64,000 nucleotides of DNA from JASHVB01 sp963780805 (GTDB lineage: Bacteria; Pseudomonadota; Alphaproteobacteria; Acetobacterales; Acetobacteraceae): the NCBI GenBank assembly GCA_963780805.1, contig CAWADP010000009.1, forward strand, positions 496,001 through 560,000, given 5' to 3'. Within the stretch, counting starts at the first letter, position 1, and each line of letters opens with the position of its first letter. Shown in pieces: positions 1-9,203 of the stretch. Under the pieces are notes generated by a model. The model saw nothing but the letters and a program-made list of their open reading frames with translations. It made no database searches and was not told the origin of the DNA. A program made the position numbers and the translations under genes.

Positions 1-384
1 CTGTGCTTTCGGCAGGGTAACCCGGTCCGACGACCTGACCACGACTTGCGGTGGCCGATAGTTGACAAATCGGAGTATGCCGGGAGGAAGGGGCAATTTC
101 AACTTATTCCTCGGATTTTGGTCACGGAAGGGTGAGGGCGGCCGGTTGGCCGGCAGGTTTGTCGCCCGGAACAGGTCTGGCATCCTAAAGCTGCGCCCGC
201 TGGGGGCCGGCAGCATCGGCGCGTCACGGCGGATTCGCCTGGACGGCGCGGCACCGTATCGTCACCATAGCGAAAGGAGGACCGTGCGACACGGCCCTCG
301 TCGTCGCGTCGGTCGAGCGATCGGCTGTCCAGGTCCCGGCGAGACGATCGTAGCATACGGCCAGCGAAGCGGAGAATCATATCC
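1..384. other. Leading non-coding stretch
   Basis: No convincing gene is visible on either strand. The open frames here have proline/arginine-rich translations typical of out-of-frame GC-rich DNA. The region presumably carries the promoter of the amidase that begins at 385. I saw no well-placed -35/-10 pair. Confidence 0.5.
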
Positions 385-1578
385 ATGATCGCGATCGAGG
401 ACAGCGTCGGTGCCTTTGTCCCCGGGCCGCGTGCGGCGCGGGCTCCGCTGGCCAACGGCCGGCTCACCGGCCTGACCTTCGCGGTCAAGGACCTGTTCGA
501 CCTGTCCGGCGTGGTGACCACCTACGGCAATCCGGACTGGGCGAGCACCCATCCGCCCGCCATCGCCACCGCCCCGGTGGTGCTGGCGCTGTTGCAGGCT
601 GGCGCGGCGCTGGCCGGCAAGACCAAGACGCAGGAACTGGCCTATGGCCTGACCGGGGAGAATGTCTGGCAGGGCACGCCGACCAATCCGGCGGCACCGG
701 ACCGGTTCCCGGGCGGCTCGAGCTGCGGTTCGGCGGCGGCGGTGGCGGCGTCGCTGGTGGATTTCGCGCTGGGCTCCGACACCGGCGGATCGGTCCGCAT
801 CCCGGCCAGCTACTGCGGCCTGTTCGGCATCCGCCCGACGCACGGGGATGTCAGCCTGGCCGGCGCCTGCCCGCTGTCGCCCAGCTTCGACACGTGCGGC
901 TGGTTCACGCGCTCGGCGTCGCTGCTGGCGGGGGTGGGCGAGGTGCTGCTGGCCGGGCCGCGCGGCTGCAGCGACGGGCCGCTGCTGCGGCCGGAGGAAC
1001 CGTGGGTGAACGCCCAGCCGGAGGTGGCGGAGGCATTGCGCCCGGCACTGGAAAAGCTGGAGCACCTGCGCGGCCGGGCGATGGCGCTGCGGATCGCGCC
1101 GGAGGGGATCGACAGCTTGTTCGACCATTTCCGTACCGTGCAGGCGGAGGAGGCCTGGGCGGCGCTGGGGGGCTGGGTGGAGGCGACGAAGCCCAGGTTC
1201 GGGCCGGGGGTCGCGGAGCGCTTCGCCGCCGCGAAGGCAATCGATCCGGCGCTCGCCGCGCCAGGACGGGCGTTCCGCCGGGTGCTGCAGGCGCGTCTGC
1301 GGCCGTTGCTGACCGGCGGGGCGGTGATGGTCTATCCGACCAGTCCCTGCATCGCGCCGCTGCTGACCGCGGGCTTGCCGGAGCAGGATGGAGTGCGGCA
1401 GGCGACGGTGGGGGTGACGGCGATCGCGGGGTTCTGCGGGTTGCCCGAGGTGACGCTGCCGGCGGCGCTGGTGCGGGGGGCGCCGGTCGGGCTGTCGCTG
1501 GTAGCGGGGCCCGGGTACGACCGGGCGCTGCTGGCGTTCGCGTGCGATGCGGCGGCGGTGCTGGGGCTGCCGGTGTGA
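385..1578 (+). CDS. Amidase signature family protein
   Basis: A 397-residue enzyme of the amidase signature family, which hydrolyses carboxamides to acid and ammonia. The Lys-cisSer-Ser triad is visible: Lys35 in the AVKDLFD motif, Ser112 in GGSSCGSA and the nucleophile Ser136 in SDTGGSVR, with the usual 24-residue spacing between the serines. The glycine/serine-rich core, the PASYCGLFGIRPTHG stretch and a C-terminal GLPEVTLPA segment all fit. At about 400 residues it is a short family member, closer to stand-alone amidases than to GatA (about 480), and no gatB/gatC neighbours are present. Substrate cannot be told. It is probably monocistronic, because the next gene lies 325 bp away. Confidence 0.88.
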   Translation: MIAIEDSVGAFVPGPRAARAPLANGRLTGLTFAVKDLFDLSGVVTTYGNPDWASTHPPAIATAPVVLALLQAGAALAGKTKTQELAYGLTGENVWQGTPTNPAAPDRFPGGSSCGSAAAVAASLVDFALGSDTGGSVRIPASYCGLFGIRPTHGDVSLAGACPLSPSFDTCGWFTRSASLLAGVGEVLLAGPRGCSDGPLLRPEEPWVNAQPEVAEALRPALEKLEHLRGRAMALRIAPEGIDSLFDHFRTVQAEEAWAALGGWVEATKPRFGPGVAERFAAAKAIDPALAAPGRAFRRVLQARLRPLLTGGAVMVYPTSPCIAPLLTAGLPEQDGVRQATVGVTAIAGFCGLPEVTLPAALVRGAPVGLSLVAGPGYDRALLAFACDAAAVLGLPV

Positions 1579-1824
1579 TCGCCCGCCGGGCGTCAGGCAA
1601 CTGGTACAGCGATTCCATGAAACCGCATCTATGGTTGAGGCCCCACCGCGAGTCGCCGGGCCGCCGTCGGACGGCCCCGATAGGAGTCGTTCCATAGAAA
1701 CGCTGTACTAGCCAGGATCTTCCTTGCCTTGTCCCGATCGTCCCAGCGTTCGATGGGTCCCCGTCGAAACCTCATACCAAGCCGCATAAAGATTGACATA
1801 CGGCCCGCGAGTGCTGCCCCCCCG

Positions 1825-1851
1825 TGTCATGCCCGGGGCTTGGTCCAGGCA
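1825..1851. repeat. REP-like half palindrome
   Basis: A sequence of the GTCATGCCCGGGGCTTGG type, a variant of the GTCATGCCCGGGCTTGGCC repeats scattered through many alphaproteobacterial intergenic regions. A related longer copy lies at 22523-22618. It sits in the 1579-1868 gap, which otherwise holds nothing recognisable. Confidence 0.45.
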
Positions 1852-1868
1852 CCTATGAAAAAGTTCAT

Positions 1869-1897
1869 TTGACACCACCCCGATTTATGCTTTTATT
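1869..1897 (+). promoter_or_regulatory. Putative promoter of the orphan gene
   Basis: TTGACA at 1869-1874, then about 17 bp later an AT-rich TTTATT. Transcription would start close to 1904, at the GTG proposed as the start codon, so the message may be leaderless. The second orphan gene has a TTGACA at a similar distance before its ATG (56431). This is inference from consensus only. Confidence 0.4.
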
Positions 1898-1903
1898 CCC
1901 CTG

Positions 1904-2696
1904 GTGTCTACCACCCTCTCCCTTCCCGTCGTCCCTACCCTCCAGCCCGATCCCAGTCGGGCCGACCGAGGCACCACCGTGTCCCCCGCTCCCGCGGCAC
2001 AATCCAGCGCCCATCCCGATCAGCCCGCGCACCGCCCCCGCCCCCGCCCCCGCCCCCGCCGAACCCAGCCGCATCGACCGTGTCATCAGCATCGTCCGCT
2101 GGCTCATCGCCTATGGCACCCTGCTCGCCACCACGGTTCGTGAGCATCCCGCCGAGCCACTGGCCCGGACGCTCGTCTATTGGTTCCAAACCCGCGATCT
2201 CGGCGTGATCCTCCGCCGCCTCACCCGCGGCCTGATGCGCGCCGCCGCACTCGAAGCCTGGCTCCGCGAGCGTGCCGCCGGCGGTCATGAGCTGCGCGGT
2301 CCAACCGCCATTCGCCTGTCGTCCCCCGGCAATCCGCGCTCCGGCCCGCCGGCCGCAGGGGACGCCAAGGCCCCGCCCTGGTGGCACGACCCCAACCACG
2401 TGCCCACGATGGAGGAAGCCGCGGCCGAGGTCCGCGCTCGTCCGGAGGGCGCTGTCATCGCCGATATCGTCGAGGATCTCCGCGTCCTGGACTGTGACTA
2501 CGACCGTGCGACGTGGAACGAACTGAAGGACGCCATCAACTGCTACGGCGGCGACCACGTGCGTCTCTTGATCCGCGACATGCGGTGGCGATTTAATCCC
2601 GACCTGTCCCCCGAAATATGGATGATGGAGCCGGCGCCGCCTTGGCAACCGCCGCCATTTCCGGGGCTGACGCCTGCCTGCGCCCGCCCGCCCTGA
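1904..2696 (+). pseudogene. Acetobacteraceae-type orphan protein, frame broken at a hexamer repeat
   Basis: From about 2062 to the stop the frame encodes a protein-like sequence: a helical stretch around IVRWLIAYGTLLATTVREH, an acidic/tryptophan linker, then a domain with the motifs EEAAAEVRARPEGAVIADI and LLIRDMRWRF. The only in-frame ATG starts upstream (1824, 1887) give a proline-rich, unnatural N-terminus. A GTG at 1904 in the other frame gives MSTTLSLPVVPTL, which looks like a real N-terminus and resembles what I recall for this family in Acetobacteraceae. The two frames meet in the CCCCCG repeat at 2033-2061, so a length change there probably broke the gene, unless 1887 is a genuine start. 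Function unknown. Confidence 0.5.
2033..2061. repeat. CCCCCG hexanucleotide tandem repeat
   Basis: Four and a half perfect copies of a CCCCCG unit inside the orphan gene. Gain or loss of whole units keeps the frame, but gain or loss of single C residues shifts it. It marks the junction between the two frames of the orphan gene. Confidence 0.75.
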
Positions 2697-2991
2697 ACCT
2701 GCGGGCTGGACGCACCATCGCGATGTCGCGCACGGGGCCGGCGACGGCCGGCCCCGCCGTCGCGATTCGGTACAGGCGGATGCGCGACCCGAGGCATCGG
2801 GCTATTGTCCGGAGATCGCGCCTGCCTGGCCTTGGCAGCGTCTCGGCGCCACGGGAATAACGGCGGATCGCCCTTGGGCCACGTTGCCTGCTACTTCGAT
2901 ACAGGTATTTGATTATCAGTCACCTGCATCGTCGGCGAGCGTCATCGGCATCAAGAACGGGCGGTCGCGCCGATGGCGCATGTGCGGCGGA

Positions 2992-4223
2992 TCACGCCCT
3001 CCGGCCCAACAGCGCAGCACTGAACACCGCCAGCAACGCGAGCACCGCGTAAGGCACCGCGTAGCCCCCCAGCGTCGCGACGGCGATGCCGAAGATCGGC
3101 GGGATCAGCATCACGGCGGCGAACATGATGGCGGTGCCGAGGCCGGTCGCCTCGGTGCGCCGTGCGCCGCCGAGACGGGCGTAGTCGGCATAGGCCACCC
3201 CGGTATAGCCGCCGGCGGTGCAGCCCGCGAGCAAGGCGACCGCGACCACGGCCCAGCCGGGCCACGCGGCGCCGATCTGTCCGGCCGCCACCGATGCCAC
3301 GGCAATGCCGAACCCGTGCACGGCCAGGGTGCGGCTGGGCGTCAGGAACTTGTCGGCCACCCAGCCCCAGACCGGCCGGCTGACGGGTACTGGCGATCTG
3401 GTACAGCGCCAGCACGCGCCCCGCCTGCACCAGGTTGAAGCCGGCGGTCGACGTCAGGTCCACCGTCATGAATGCCACGAAGGTGAGCTGCGTGCCGGAA
3501 TAGACGAAACTGGCAACCGACAGCCGGCGGATGCGCCGGTCACGCAGCAGCGCGAAGGGCTGCAGCAATGTTCGGCCTAGCGCCCGATGGCCTGGCTCCC
3601 GCCCGGCGTCCCAGCGCCGGCGCGGATACTCGATCAGCGCCAGCAGCAATAATATGGGCGCCAGTTCGGTCAGCAGCGCGAGGCGCCAGCCGATCGCGAG
3701 CACCAGCGGCGGCAGGATCAGCGCACCGAGCACGCCGCCCAAAGGCACGCCGATCTGCCGCACCGACATGACCAGGTTGAACACCGGCCGCGGCGTTTGC
3801 GGCACCAGCAGGTGGGTGCTGGCGGGGGCGGCGGCGCCATAGCCCAGCCCCAGCACCACCGCTGCCAGCGCCAGCGACACCAGATGGCCGGTGGCGGCGA
3901 TCGCCACCATGCCGGCGGCGGTCACCAGTACCGACCTGCGTGGCCCGCACGCCGCCGTAGCGGCGAATCAGGCCGGGCGACAGCAGGGCGGAAACGATCC
4001 CGGTGCCGTAGGCGACCGCGACGAAAGTGCCGACCAACTCGCCATTGACGTGGAGCGCGGCGGCGATCGCGGGGGCAATCGCCGGGATGGAGAACAGGGC
4101 GGCGGTCGCCAGCGTCTGCACCGCAAGCGTGGCGGCGAGCGGGGCAATCGGCATGCCGCGGAATAGGCCGGACGCAGCCGGGCTGACGCCTCGGGGCGGT
4201 TCGTCTGGTCGGGGGTGACGCAC
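2992..4223 (-). pseudogene. MFS transporter broken by two frameshifts
   Basis: Three consecutive frames together make one major facilitator superfamily protein of about 400 residues. The N-terminal part (from a GTG at 4223, preceded by GGAGG) includes AALFSIPAIAPAIAAALHVNGELVG. The middle runs from about 3930 to 3390, and the C-terminal half from about 3386 to 2992 starts with VSRPVWGWVADKF. One base too many at 3927-3932 and another at 3386-3391 explain both breaks; each lies on the hexamer GGTACT or its complement. Since the protein is otherwise intact, sequencing error is as likely as true decay. Substrate unknown. Confidence 0.75.
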
Positions 4224-4483
4224 CGTCCCTCCGTATCGGCTGCCCGGCGTGCGGCAATGCCACGGACGGCAGGCGTTGTCGGGCGGCGTTGTACGGGGGA
4301 TGAAAGCGTTCGCCCAGGCGCGGCCGGACAGGGCCGCTATCCGCGAGGCGCTGGGCTGGAATGGCGGCGAGGCGGGACCGGGTAGGAGGCGGGACGGGGT
4401 AGGAAGCGGATCGCACAAAGGACACCCTCTTCCCATGCGAGTTGACCACCGGCCTGGCGGCCGACCCGCCGTGAGGGGGAAAG

Positions 4484-4600
4484 AACACCCCTCCCGTTGT
4501 GGGAGGGGGCCGGGGCGACGGGTGCGTACAACCGCCGTCAACGCCGGCACGTACCCCTCCCCCAAGGAGCCCCCAAGCAGAGAGGAGTCTCTGTTGCTTG
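4484..4600. repeat. Dispersed GC-rich repeat, copy A1
   Basis: A roughly 110-bp intergenic element with CCCCTCCC ... GGGAGGGGGCCGGGG, then GGGTGCGTACAACCGC, then ACCCCTCCCCCAAGG. The reverse complement of the element at 60989-61096 aligns with it over most of its length, and shorter relatives lie at 26826-26856 and 30108-30157. The gap 4224-4659 holds nothing else recognisable. Confidence 0.65.
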
Positions 4601-4659
4601 CCAGGGAAAGCGCCCGACATCTCCACATCCAGGACACCGTCATCAGCCATGGAGCGCGC

Positions 4660-4782
4660 GTGCCCCGATTGCTTCCACTACTCGCCGTTATGCTCGCGGC
4701 ACTGACGCTCGCCGGGTGCGGCATCCCGTACCACCCGCAGCCGGGACAGGAGCCGTATGTCTACAGTCCGCTTCCAGGCTGA
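4660..4782 (+). CDS. Small lipoprotein, 40 residues
   Basis: A GTG start with GGAG five bases upstream opens a 40-residue product, VPRLLPLLAVMLAALTLAGC and onwards. It has a basic N-terminus, a hydrophobic core and a lipobox LAGC, followed by a short proline/tyrosine-rich tail ending YVYSPLPG. The signal peptide makes it a likely membrane-anchored mini-lipoprotein of unknown role. No annotated family is recognised. It is short, so it could be missed by gene callers; the lipobox and ribosome site support it. Confidence 0.55.
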   Translation: MPRLLPLLAVMLAALTLAGCGIPYHPQPGQEPYVYSPLPG

Positions 4783-4840
4783 CGGCCATGTTGCCGCACA
4801 CGACTTCGCGGTCCCGCTCGGGAACGTCGCGGCTGACTTT

Positions 4841-4882
4841 CGTTCAAGTGCGTCTTCCCGGCGTTCAAGTGCGTCTTCCCGG
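4841..4882. repeat. 21-bp perfect tandem duplication
   Basis: A 21-bp unit beginning CGTTCAAGTGCGTCTTCC occurs twice without spacer or mismatch (4841-4861 and 4862-4882) in the gap between the small lipoprotein and the next exported protein. One of many such short duplications in the window. Confidence 0.85.
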
Positions 4883-5022
4883 GGAGGGGACACGCGTAAG
4901 CCTGAAGAGCTATTCCCGCCAGGTATGGCCCGGTGAAAGAGATTTAATTGGCGAAGCATCTGGCAATGACGATCTCGCTGTACGGAAGCATGAAGCTTGC
5001 CCCACGATCGGGAAACATAGCC

Positions 5023-5364
5023 ATGATCACCGTGTACCGCCGGAATTCGTACCGCCGGAATTCAGAAGGAAGTCAGACCCCACCCGGGCCCCGGCGCCAT
5101 CTGCCACGCCTGGCTGTTCTGGCCGCGGCAATATCCTTGCTCAGCGCGGTCATGCTTCCCGCTGGCACCGCTGTTGCGCAACAGGCAGGGACGCCGGACC
5201 GCATCGGCAACACGTGGGACGGCTTCGACCACCAGCCGACCCAGTCCCAGGTACAAAGCGCCGAACGGGCCAGCAGCGTTGCTCCGAGCGCGCAAGAGCA
5301 ACGCCGCGAGGCGCAGATCGTGCAGCGGCTCGACGAGAAACTGCTGGGTGGCCCTGGTCCATGA
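5023..5364 (+). CDS. Small exported protein, unknown function
   Basis: About 113 residues from the ATG at 5023. A long basic N-region is followed by a hydrophobic stretch LPRLAVLAAAISLLSAVMLPAG and an AVAQQ signal-peptidase-like site, then a polar Gln/Glu-rich mature part of about 55 residues ending in QRREAQIVQRLDEKLLGG. The N-region contains a perfect 15-bp tandem duplication (5034-5063) that repeats YRRNS; without it the start would be closer to a normal signal peptide. A further upstream ATG at 4948 is possible. No family recognised. Confidence 0.5.
   Translation: MITVYRRNSYRRNSEGSQTPPGPRRHLPRLAVLAAAISLLSAVMLPAGTAVAQQAGTPDRIGNTWDGFDHQPTQSQVQSAERASSVAPSAQEQRREAQIVQRLDEKLLGGPGP
5034..5063. 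repeat. 15-bp perfect tandem duplication
   Basis: The unit GTACCGCCGGAATTC occurs twice in a row near the start of the small exported protein. It is in frame and duplicates five codons. Confidence 0.85.
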
Positions 5365-5699
5365 CCCACGCCATCGCCCGATACCGGTAACGTCACGCCG
5401 GGAACGCGGGCGAGCGTGACAACTGCCACTGCGGCTGAGGTCCTGGTTCGATTGAAGAAGTGCGGCTGCCCGTGAGCGGTCGGGCCGGCGGACTGGCGGG
5501 TCTCGCTGACAGCGACAGGCTTGTCGCATGGAGGCCGCTCCGCGCCAGTGTGCGTGAACCGCGCCCGGTCGTGACGCTGTGGACGTGCGTCGTCGCCGAA
5601 CGACTGGGCAACCCAACCGACAGCGGCGCCTTGCTTAGCGGCGCCTTAGAGGGGCTGGTCTCCGTCGTCTCCTCGCATTGCGCGGCGCTATTCAGCTGC
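5365..5699. other. Intergenic gap without recognised gene
   Basis: The region lies between the end of the small exported protein and the stop of the MFS gene on the other strand. I see neither a coding frame with natural composition nor a clear terminator. Confidence 0.4.
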
Positions 5700-7022
5700 T
5701 CACCCGGCCCGCCGGACGCGTCCCGCCACGACACGCACGTGGCGGGGGGCCGCCTGCCAGATCGCCAGTGCCGATACGACGCTGACCGCGACGCCGATGC
5801 CGAACGCCGCCCGGTAGTTGCCGGTGCGGTCGTGCAGCACGCCGGTGACGAATGGCCCCGCGGCGCCGCCGGCGATGCCGGCCAGCATCAGCGTGCCGAA
5901 GATGCCGCCATAGTGCCGGCCCTGGAAAATCTCCGAGGGAATGGCGCCCAGCACCGAGGTGATGCCGTAACCCAGCAGCCCCTGCGCCGCCACCATGACG
6001 TACAGCCACAGTGCGGCCTCGGGCGAGCGGGCCATTGCCAGGAAGGCGGCGAAGCATAGCGCGAATCCACCGGTTCCGGCGGTCCAGACCCACTCGCGCC
6101 CGATGCGGTCCGACAGGTGGCCGAGCATGATCTGGCCGGGAATGCCGATCAGGCCGGCGAAGCCCAGGGCCCAGGCCGCCACGGCGGGACTGAAGCCGAC
6201 CTCCAGCAGGTATTGCGTCTGGTGCACCTGGGCAGCGTACCAAACGTACAGCGCGCAGAAATAACCCAGTGCCAGCCACCAGAAGCGCGCGGTGTGCAGG
6301 GCGCGGCGCAGGGTCCAGTCGGTGGCGGCCCAGGCGGCGTCCACCACGTTCGCCGCCGGCCCCGCAGCGGATGCGGCCGCGTGGGACAGCACGCTGTCGC
6401 CGTCCGGCGCCAGGCCCAGGTCCTCCGGCCGCTGCCGCAGCAGCAGGTTCAGCGGCGCGAGCAATCCCAGCACCAGCAGCCCCAGCGCCAGGCAGGCTGC
6501 GCGCCAGCCCGCGCGTTGGATCAGTGCCTGCAGCCACGGCAGCAGCACGATCGCGCCGACGCCGACGCCGGAGAAGGCGATGCTCATGGCCAGGCCGCGC
6601 CGGCGCACGAACCAGTTGGGCAGGAACAATGACTGGCCGCTGTAGCCCAGGCAGACGGTGCCGCCGCTGACCAGCACGCCGAGCGTGGCGTACAATTCCC
6701 AGGGCGCGCGCACCTGGGTCGCCAGCAGCAGGCCGGCGGCCAGCATCAGCACGCCGGCCTCGATCACCACGCGCGGGCCGTAGCGGTCCATCGCCCGCCC
6801 CAGCACCGGGGACAGCGCGGCGGAGACCAGGAAGCCGAAGGAGAACGCGCCGGCCGTCACGCTTTGATCCCAGCCGAACTCGGCCAGCAGCGGCGGAAAG
6901 AACAGGGAGAAGGCGGTGCGAGCGGTGACCGCGACACCGATGGTGACGAACACCACGCCGACGATGACCCAGCCATAAAAGAACGGGAGGGGGCGTCGCA
7001 CCGGGTTCAATATCCGATCCAT
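5700..7022 (-). CDS. MFS transporter (monocarboxylate/OFA-like)
   Basis: A 440-residue, 12-helix major facilitator protein. The N-terminus FYGWVIVGVVFVTIGVAVTARTAFSLF and the DRYGPR loop between helices 2 and 3 (GRAMDRYGPR) resemble the oxalate/formate or monocarboxylate antiporter group. The central loop is hydrophilic (RQRPEDLGLAPDG), and the C-half repeats a GHLSDRIGRE loop. The start at 7022 overlaps the end of the small membrane protein upstream (stop at 7007), so translation may be coupled. Substrate unknown; a small carboxylate is the best guess from family. Confidence 0.82.
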   Translation of the reverse strand: MDRILNPVRRPLPFFYGWVIVGVVFVTIGVAVTARTAFSLFFPPLLAEFGWDQSVTAGAFSFGFLVSAALSPVLGRAMDRYGPRVVIEAGVLMLAAGLLLATQVRAPWELYATLGVLVSGGTVCLGYSGQSLFLPNWFVRRRGLAMSIAFSGVGVGAIVLLPWLQALIQRAGWRAACLALGLLVLGLLAPLNLLLRQRPEDLGLAPDGDSVLSHAAASAAGPAANVVDAAWAATDWTLRRALHTARFWWLALGYFCALYVWYAAQVHQTQYLLEVGFSPAVAAWALGFAGLIGIPGQIMLGHLSDRIGREWVWTAGTGGFALCFAAFLAMARSPEAALWLYVMVAAQGLLGYGITSVLGAIPSEIFQGRHYGGIFGTLMLAGIAGGAAGPFVTGVLHDRTGNYRAAFGIGVAVSVVSALAIWQAAPRHVRVVAGRVRRAG

Positions 7023-7150
7023 ACCGCCACCGCCGCGGCGATGATGAGCAGCATCATGATGATGCGATGCGGGATCAGGCTGCGCTTGTGCGCGGCGGGG
7101 GCGCCGGTGGCGGCCTCGGCGGGACGCAGCAGTTCCTGGACCATGCTCAT
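7007..7150 (-). CDS. Small single-pass membrane protein, 47 residues
   Basis: MSMVQELLRPAEAATG opens a 47-residue product with a polar first half and a C-terminal hydrophobic helix IIMMLLIIAAAVAVWIGY ending at the stop. It lies directly upstream of the MFS gene and overlaps its start by 16 bp in another frame. It may be a small partner or leader of the transporter. No family recognised, and the evidence is the plausible helix and the overlap only. Confidence 0.4.
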   Translation of the reverse strand: MSMVQELLRPAEAATGAPAAHKRSLIPHRIIMMLLIIAAAVAVWIGY

Positions 7151-7292
7151 CGCCGGCTTCCCCCGGGCGGCGACGGTAGCGTGTTCGGCGGCCGTGTCTA
7201 TCGGGGAGTGCTTGGCGGTGTCGCTTATCCCGTGGAGTATCCCGTGTTTCACCCCTCCCCCAACTCCGCCCACTCCTGCTAGCCTCCCGCCC

Positions 7293-7913
7293 ATGCCGAA
7301 CTTCGCGCTGGAAAAAGCCGCCGGGGGACGCGTCGCGGGCGTGGACGAGGTGGGGCGTGGCCCACTCGCCGGGCCGGTCGTCGCCGCGGCCGTCGTCTTC
7401 CCCGCCGGCGTCCCGCGCAAGCTCGCCGCCTTGCTCGACAATTCGAAGAAGCTCACCCCGGAGCAACGCCAGGCCGCGTTCGCCGCGCTGCGTGCGTCGG
7501 GACGGGCGGAGATCGCCGTCGCCGCGGCCTCGGTCGCCGAGATCCACCGGCTGAACATCCTGCACGCCGCCCTGCTGGCCATGTGCCGCGCGGTCGCGCG
7601 GCTGCCGGCATTGCCGGACCTCGCGCTGGTGGACGGCAACGTGGCGCCGGCGCTGCCCTGCCCGGTGCGCTGCGTGGTCGGCGGCGACGGGCGGTGCCTG
7701 TCGATCGCCGCCGCCTCGATCGTCGCCAAGGTGGTGCGCGACCGCGCCATGGCGCGGCTGGCGGTGCGCTGGCCCGGCTACGGGTGGGAGACGAATGTCG
7801 GCTACGCCACCGAATTCCACCGCGACGCCCTGCTGCGGCTGGGGCCCACCTGCCATCACCGCCCTGCGTTCGCCAGTGTGGCGCAACTGAGTCTGCGATT
7901 TGACGCCGATTGA
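7293..7913 (+). CDS. rnhB: Ribonuclease HII
   Basis: A 206-residue RNase HII, which removes ribonucleotides and RNA from RNA-DNA hybrids using two metals. Motifs are typical: GVDEVGRGPLAGPVVAAAV with the first Asp-Glu pair near residue 17, the DNSKKL signature, LVDGN with the third acidic residue, and KVVRDR with the fourth. The C-terminal HRPAFASV is also conserved. The ATG at 7293 is chosen because the family begins 10-20 residues before the GVDEVGRG motif. It precedes the methyltransferase gene by 198 bp, an order common in alphaproteobacteria. Confidence 0.95.
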   Translation: MPNFALEKAAGGRVAGVDEVGRGPLAGPVVAAAVVFPAGVPRKLAALLDNSKKLTPEQRQAAFAALRASGRAEIAVAAASVAEIHRLNILHAALLAMCRAVARLPALPDLALVDGNVAPALPCPVRCVVGGDGRCLSIAAASIVAKVVRDRAMARLAVRWPGYGWETNVGYATEFHRDALLRLGPTCHHRPAFASVAQLSLRFDAD

Positions 7914-8111
7914 CGGTGCTCCTCCACGGTCCGGGTCGACCTGGTCACCCGGCCCAGTAAACGAGGCCAGGTACCTCGGAAGGTCCCAAAGGCGGGGAGC
8001 ACGGGCGATCCGCCTACAACCCAATCCGCGCTAAGCGATTGACGCGGCGCGGCGCACACGGTCACGATAGGCGCCCTGCCTTCCCCCGCCCCCCCATCTC
8101 CCGGGAGCCAC

Positions 8112-9191
8112 GTGGAAATCGTCCGCGAACTGCCGCTGGATCAGGTCCTGCTGGGCGACTGCGTCCAGTTGATGCGCATGCTGCCGCCGGCCTCGGTGCA
8201 TTGCGTGTTCGCCGACCCGCCGTACAACCTGCAACTCCGCGGCGAGCTGCGCCGGCCCGACGACAGCCTGGTGGACGGCGTGGACGAGGAGTGGGACCGC
8301 TTCATCGACTTCCCCGCCTACGACGCCTTCACCCGCGACTGGCTGACCGAGTGCCGGCGCCTGCTGCGCAAGGATGGCACGCTGTGGGTGATCGGCGCCT
8401 ACCACAACATCTTCCGCATCGGCGCCATCCTGCAGGACCTGGGGTTCTGGATCCTGAACGACGTGGTCTGGCGCAAGGCCAACCCGATGCCGAATTTCCG
8501 CGGCCGCCGCTTCACCAACGCGCACGAGACGCTGATCTGGGCCGCCCGCCAGCGCGATTCCCGCCACCGCTTCAACTACCAGGCGATGAAGGCGCTGAAC
8601 GACGACATCCAGATGCGCAGCGACTGGTTCATCCCGCTGTGCACGGGCCAGGAGCGGCTGCGCAACCAGCACGGCCTGAAGCTGCACCCGACGCAGAAGC
8701 CCGAGGCGCTGCTGCATCGCGTGCTGCTGGCCTCCACCGCGCCGGAGGACATCGTGCTGGACCCGTTCCTCGGCACCGGCACCTCCGCGGTCGTGGCCAA
8801 ACGGCTGCACCGGCACTTCATCGGCATCGAGCGCCATCCCGCCTATGTCGAGGCGGCCTGGGGCCGCATCCGCGGCTACCAAGCGCGCGCCTCTGGACGG
8901 GGTGGCGACGGCGCCGTATCACGGCGGGAAGCGCCGCGGGTGCCGTTCGGCAGTCTGGTGGAGCAAGGCGTGCTGGCGCCCGGGACGAAGCTGCACGACC
9001 GGCAGCGGCGGGTGGCGGCGGTGGTGGCGGCCGACGGCACCGTGGTGTCGGGCGCAATCCGCGGGTCGATCCACAAGGTGGGGGCGGCGGTGCAGAACGC
9101 CCCGTCCTGCAACGGCTGGACGTTCTGGCATTTCGAGCGCGACGGGCGGCTGGTGCCGCTGGACGTGCTGCGGGATACCGTTGGAGGTTAG
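8112..9191 (+). CDS. ccrM: Cell-cycle type adenine-N6 DNA methyltransferase (CcrM-like)
   Basis: A 359-residue beta-class amino-methyltransferase. DPPY lies at residues 35-38 (motif IV) and the AdoMet-binding DPFLGTGTS motif about residue 218. The RKANPMPNFRGRRFTNAHETLIWA region and an extra C-terminal domain (after about 270: LVEQGVLAPGTKLHDRQRRVAAVVAADGT-like) are typical of CcrM. In alphaproteobacteria CcrM methylates the adenine of GANTC and links methylation to the cell cycle; specificity here is inferred from family. The start is a GTG at 8112 after GGGAGCCAC. A transcriptional link to rnhB is possible. Confidence 0.92.
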   Translation: MEIVRELPLDQVLLGDCVQLMRMLPPASVHCVFADPPYNLQLRGELRRPDDSLVDGVDEEWDRFIDFPAYDAFTRDWLTECRRLLRKDGTLWVIGAYHNIFRIGAILQDLGFWILNDVVWRKANPMPNFRGRRFTNAHETLIWAARQRDSRHRFNYQAMKALNDDIQMRSDWFIPLCTGQERLRNQHGLKLHPTQKPEALLHRVLLASTAPEDIVLDPFLGTGTSAVVAKRLHRHFIGIERHPAYVEAAWGRIRGYQARASGRGGDGAVSRREAPRVPFGSLVEQGVLAPGTKLHDRQRRVAAVVAADGTVVSGAIRGSIHKVGAAVQNAPSCNGWTFWHFERDGRLVPLDVLRDTVGG

Positions 9192-9203
9192 ACGGTTCGC
9201 TGT

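Noticed and set aside
5..67. TTGACA at 62-67 as promoter of the amidase
   Set aside because: No -10-like hexamer at the right spacing; it lies 318 bp before the start, so it is not supported.
62..388. 108-codon open frame at the window start
   Set aside because: Arg/Gly-rich, no signal or domain, ends in the amidase start; typical out-of-frame translation.
262..1695. 477-codon open frame on the minus strand over the amidase
   Set aside because: It is an Arg/Gln/Pro-rich translation of the amidase's opposite strand with no motif; the amidase triad is clear on the plus strand.
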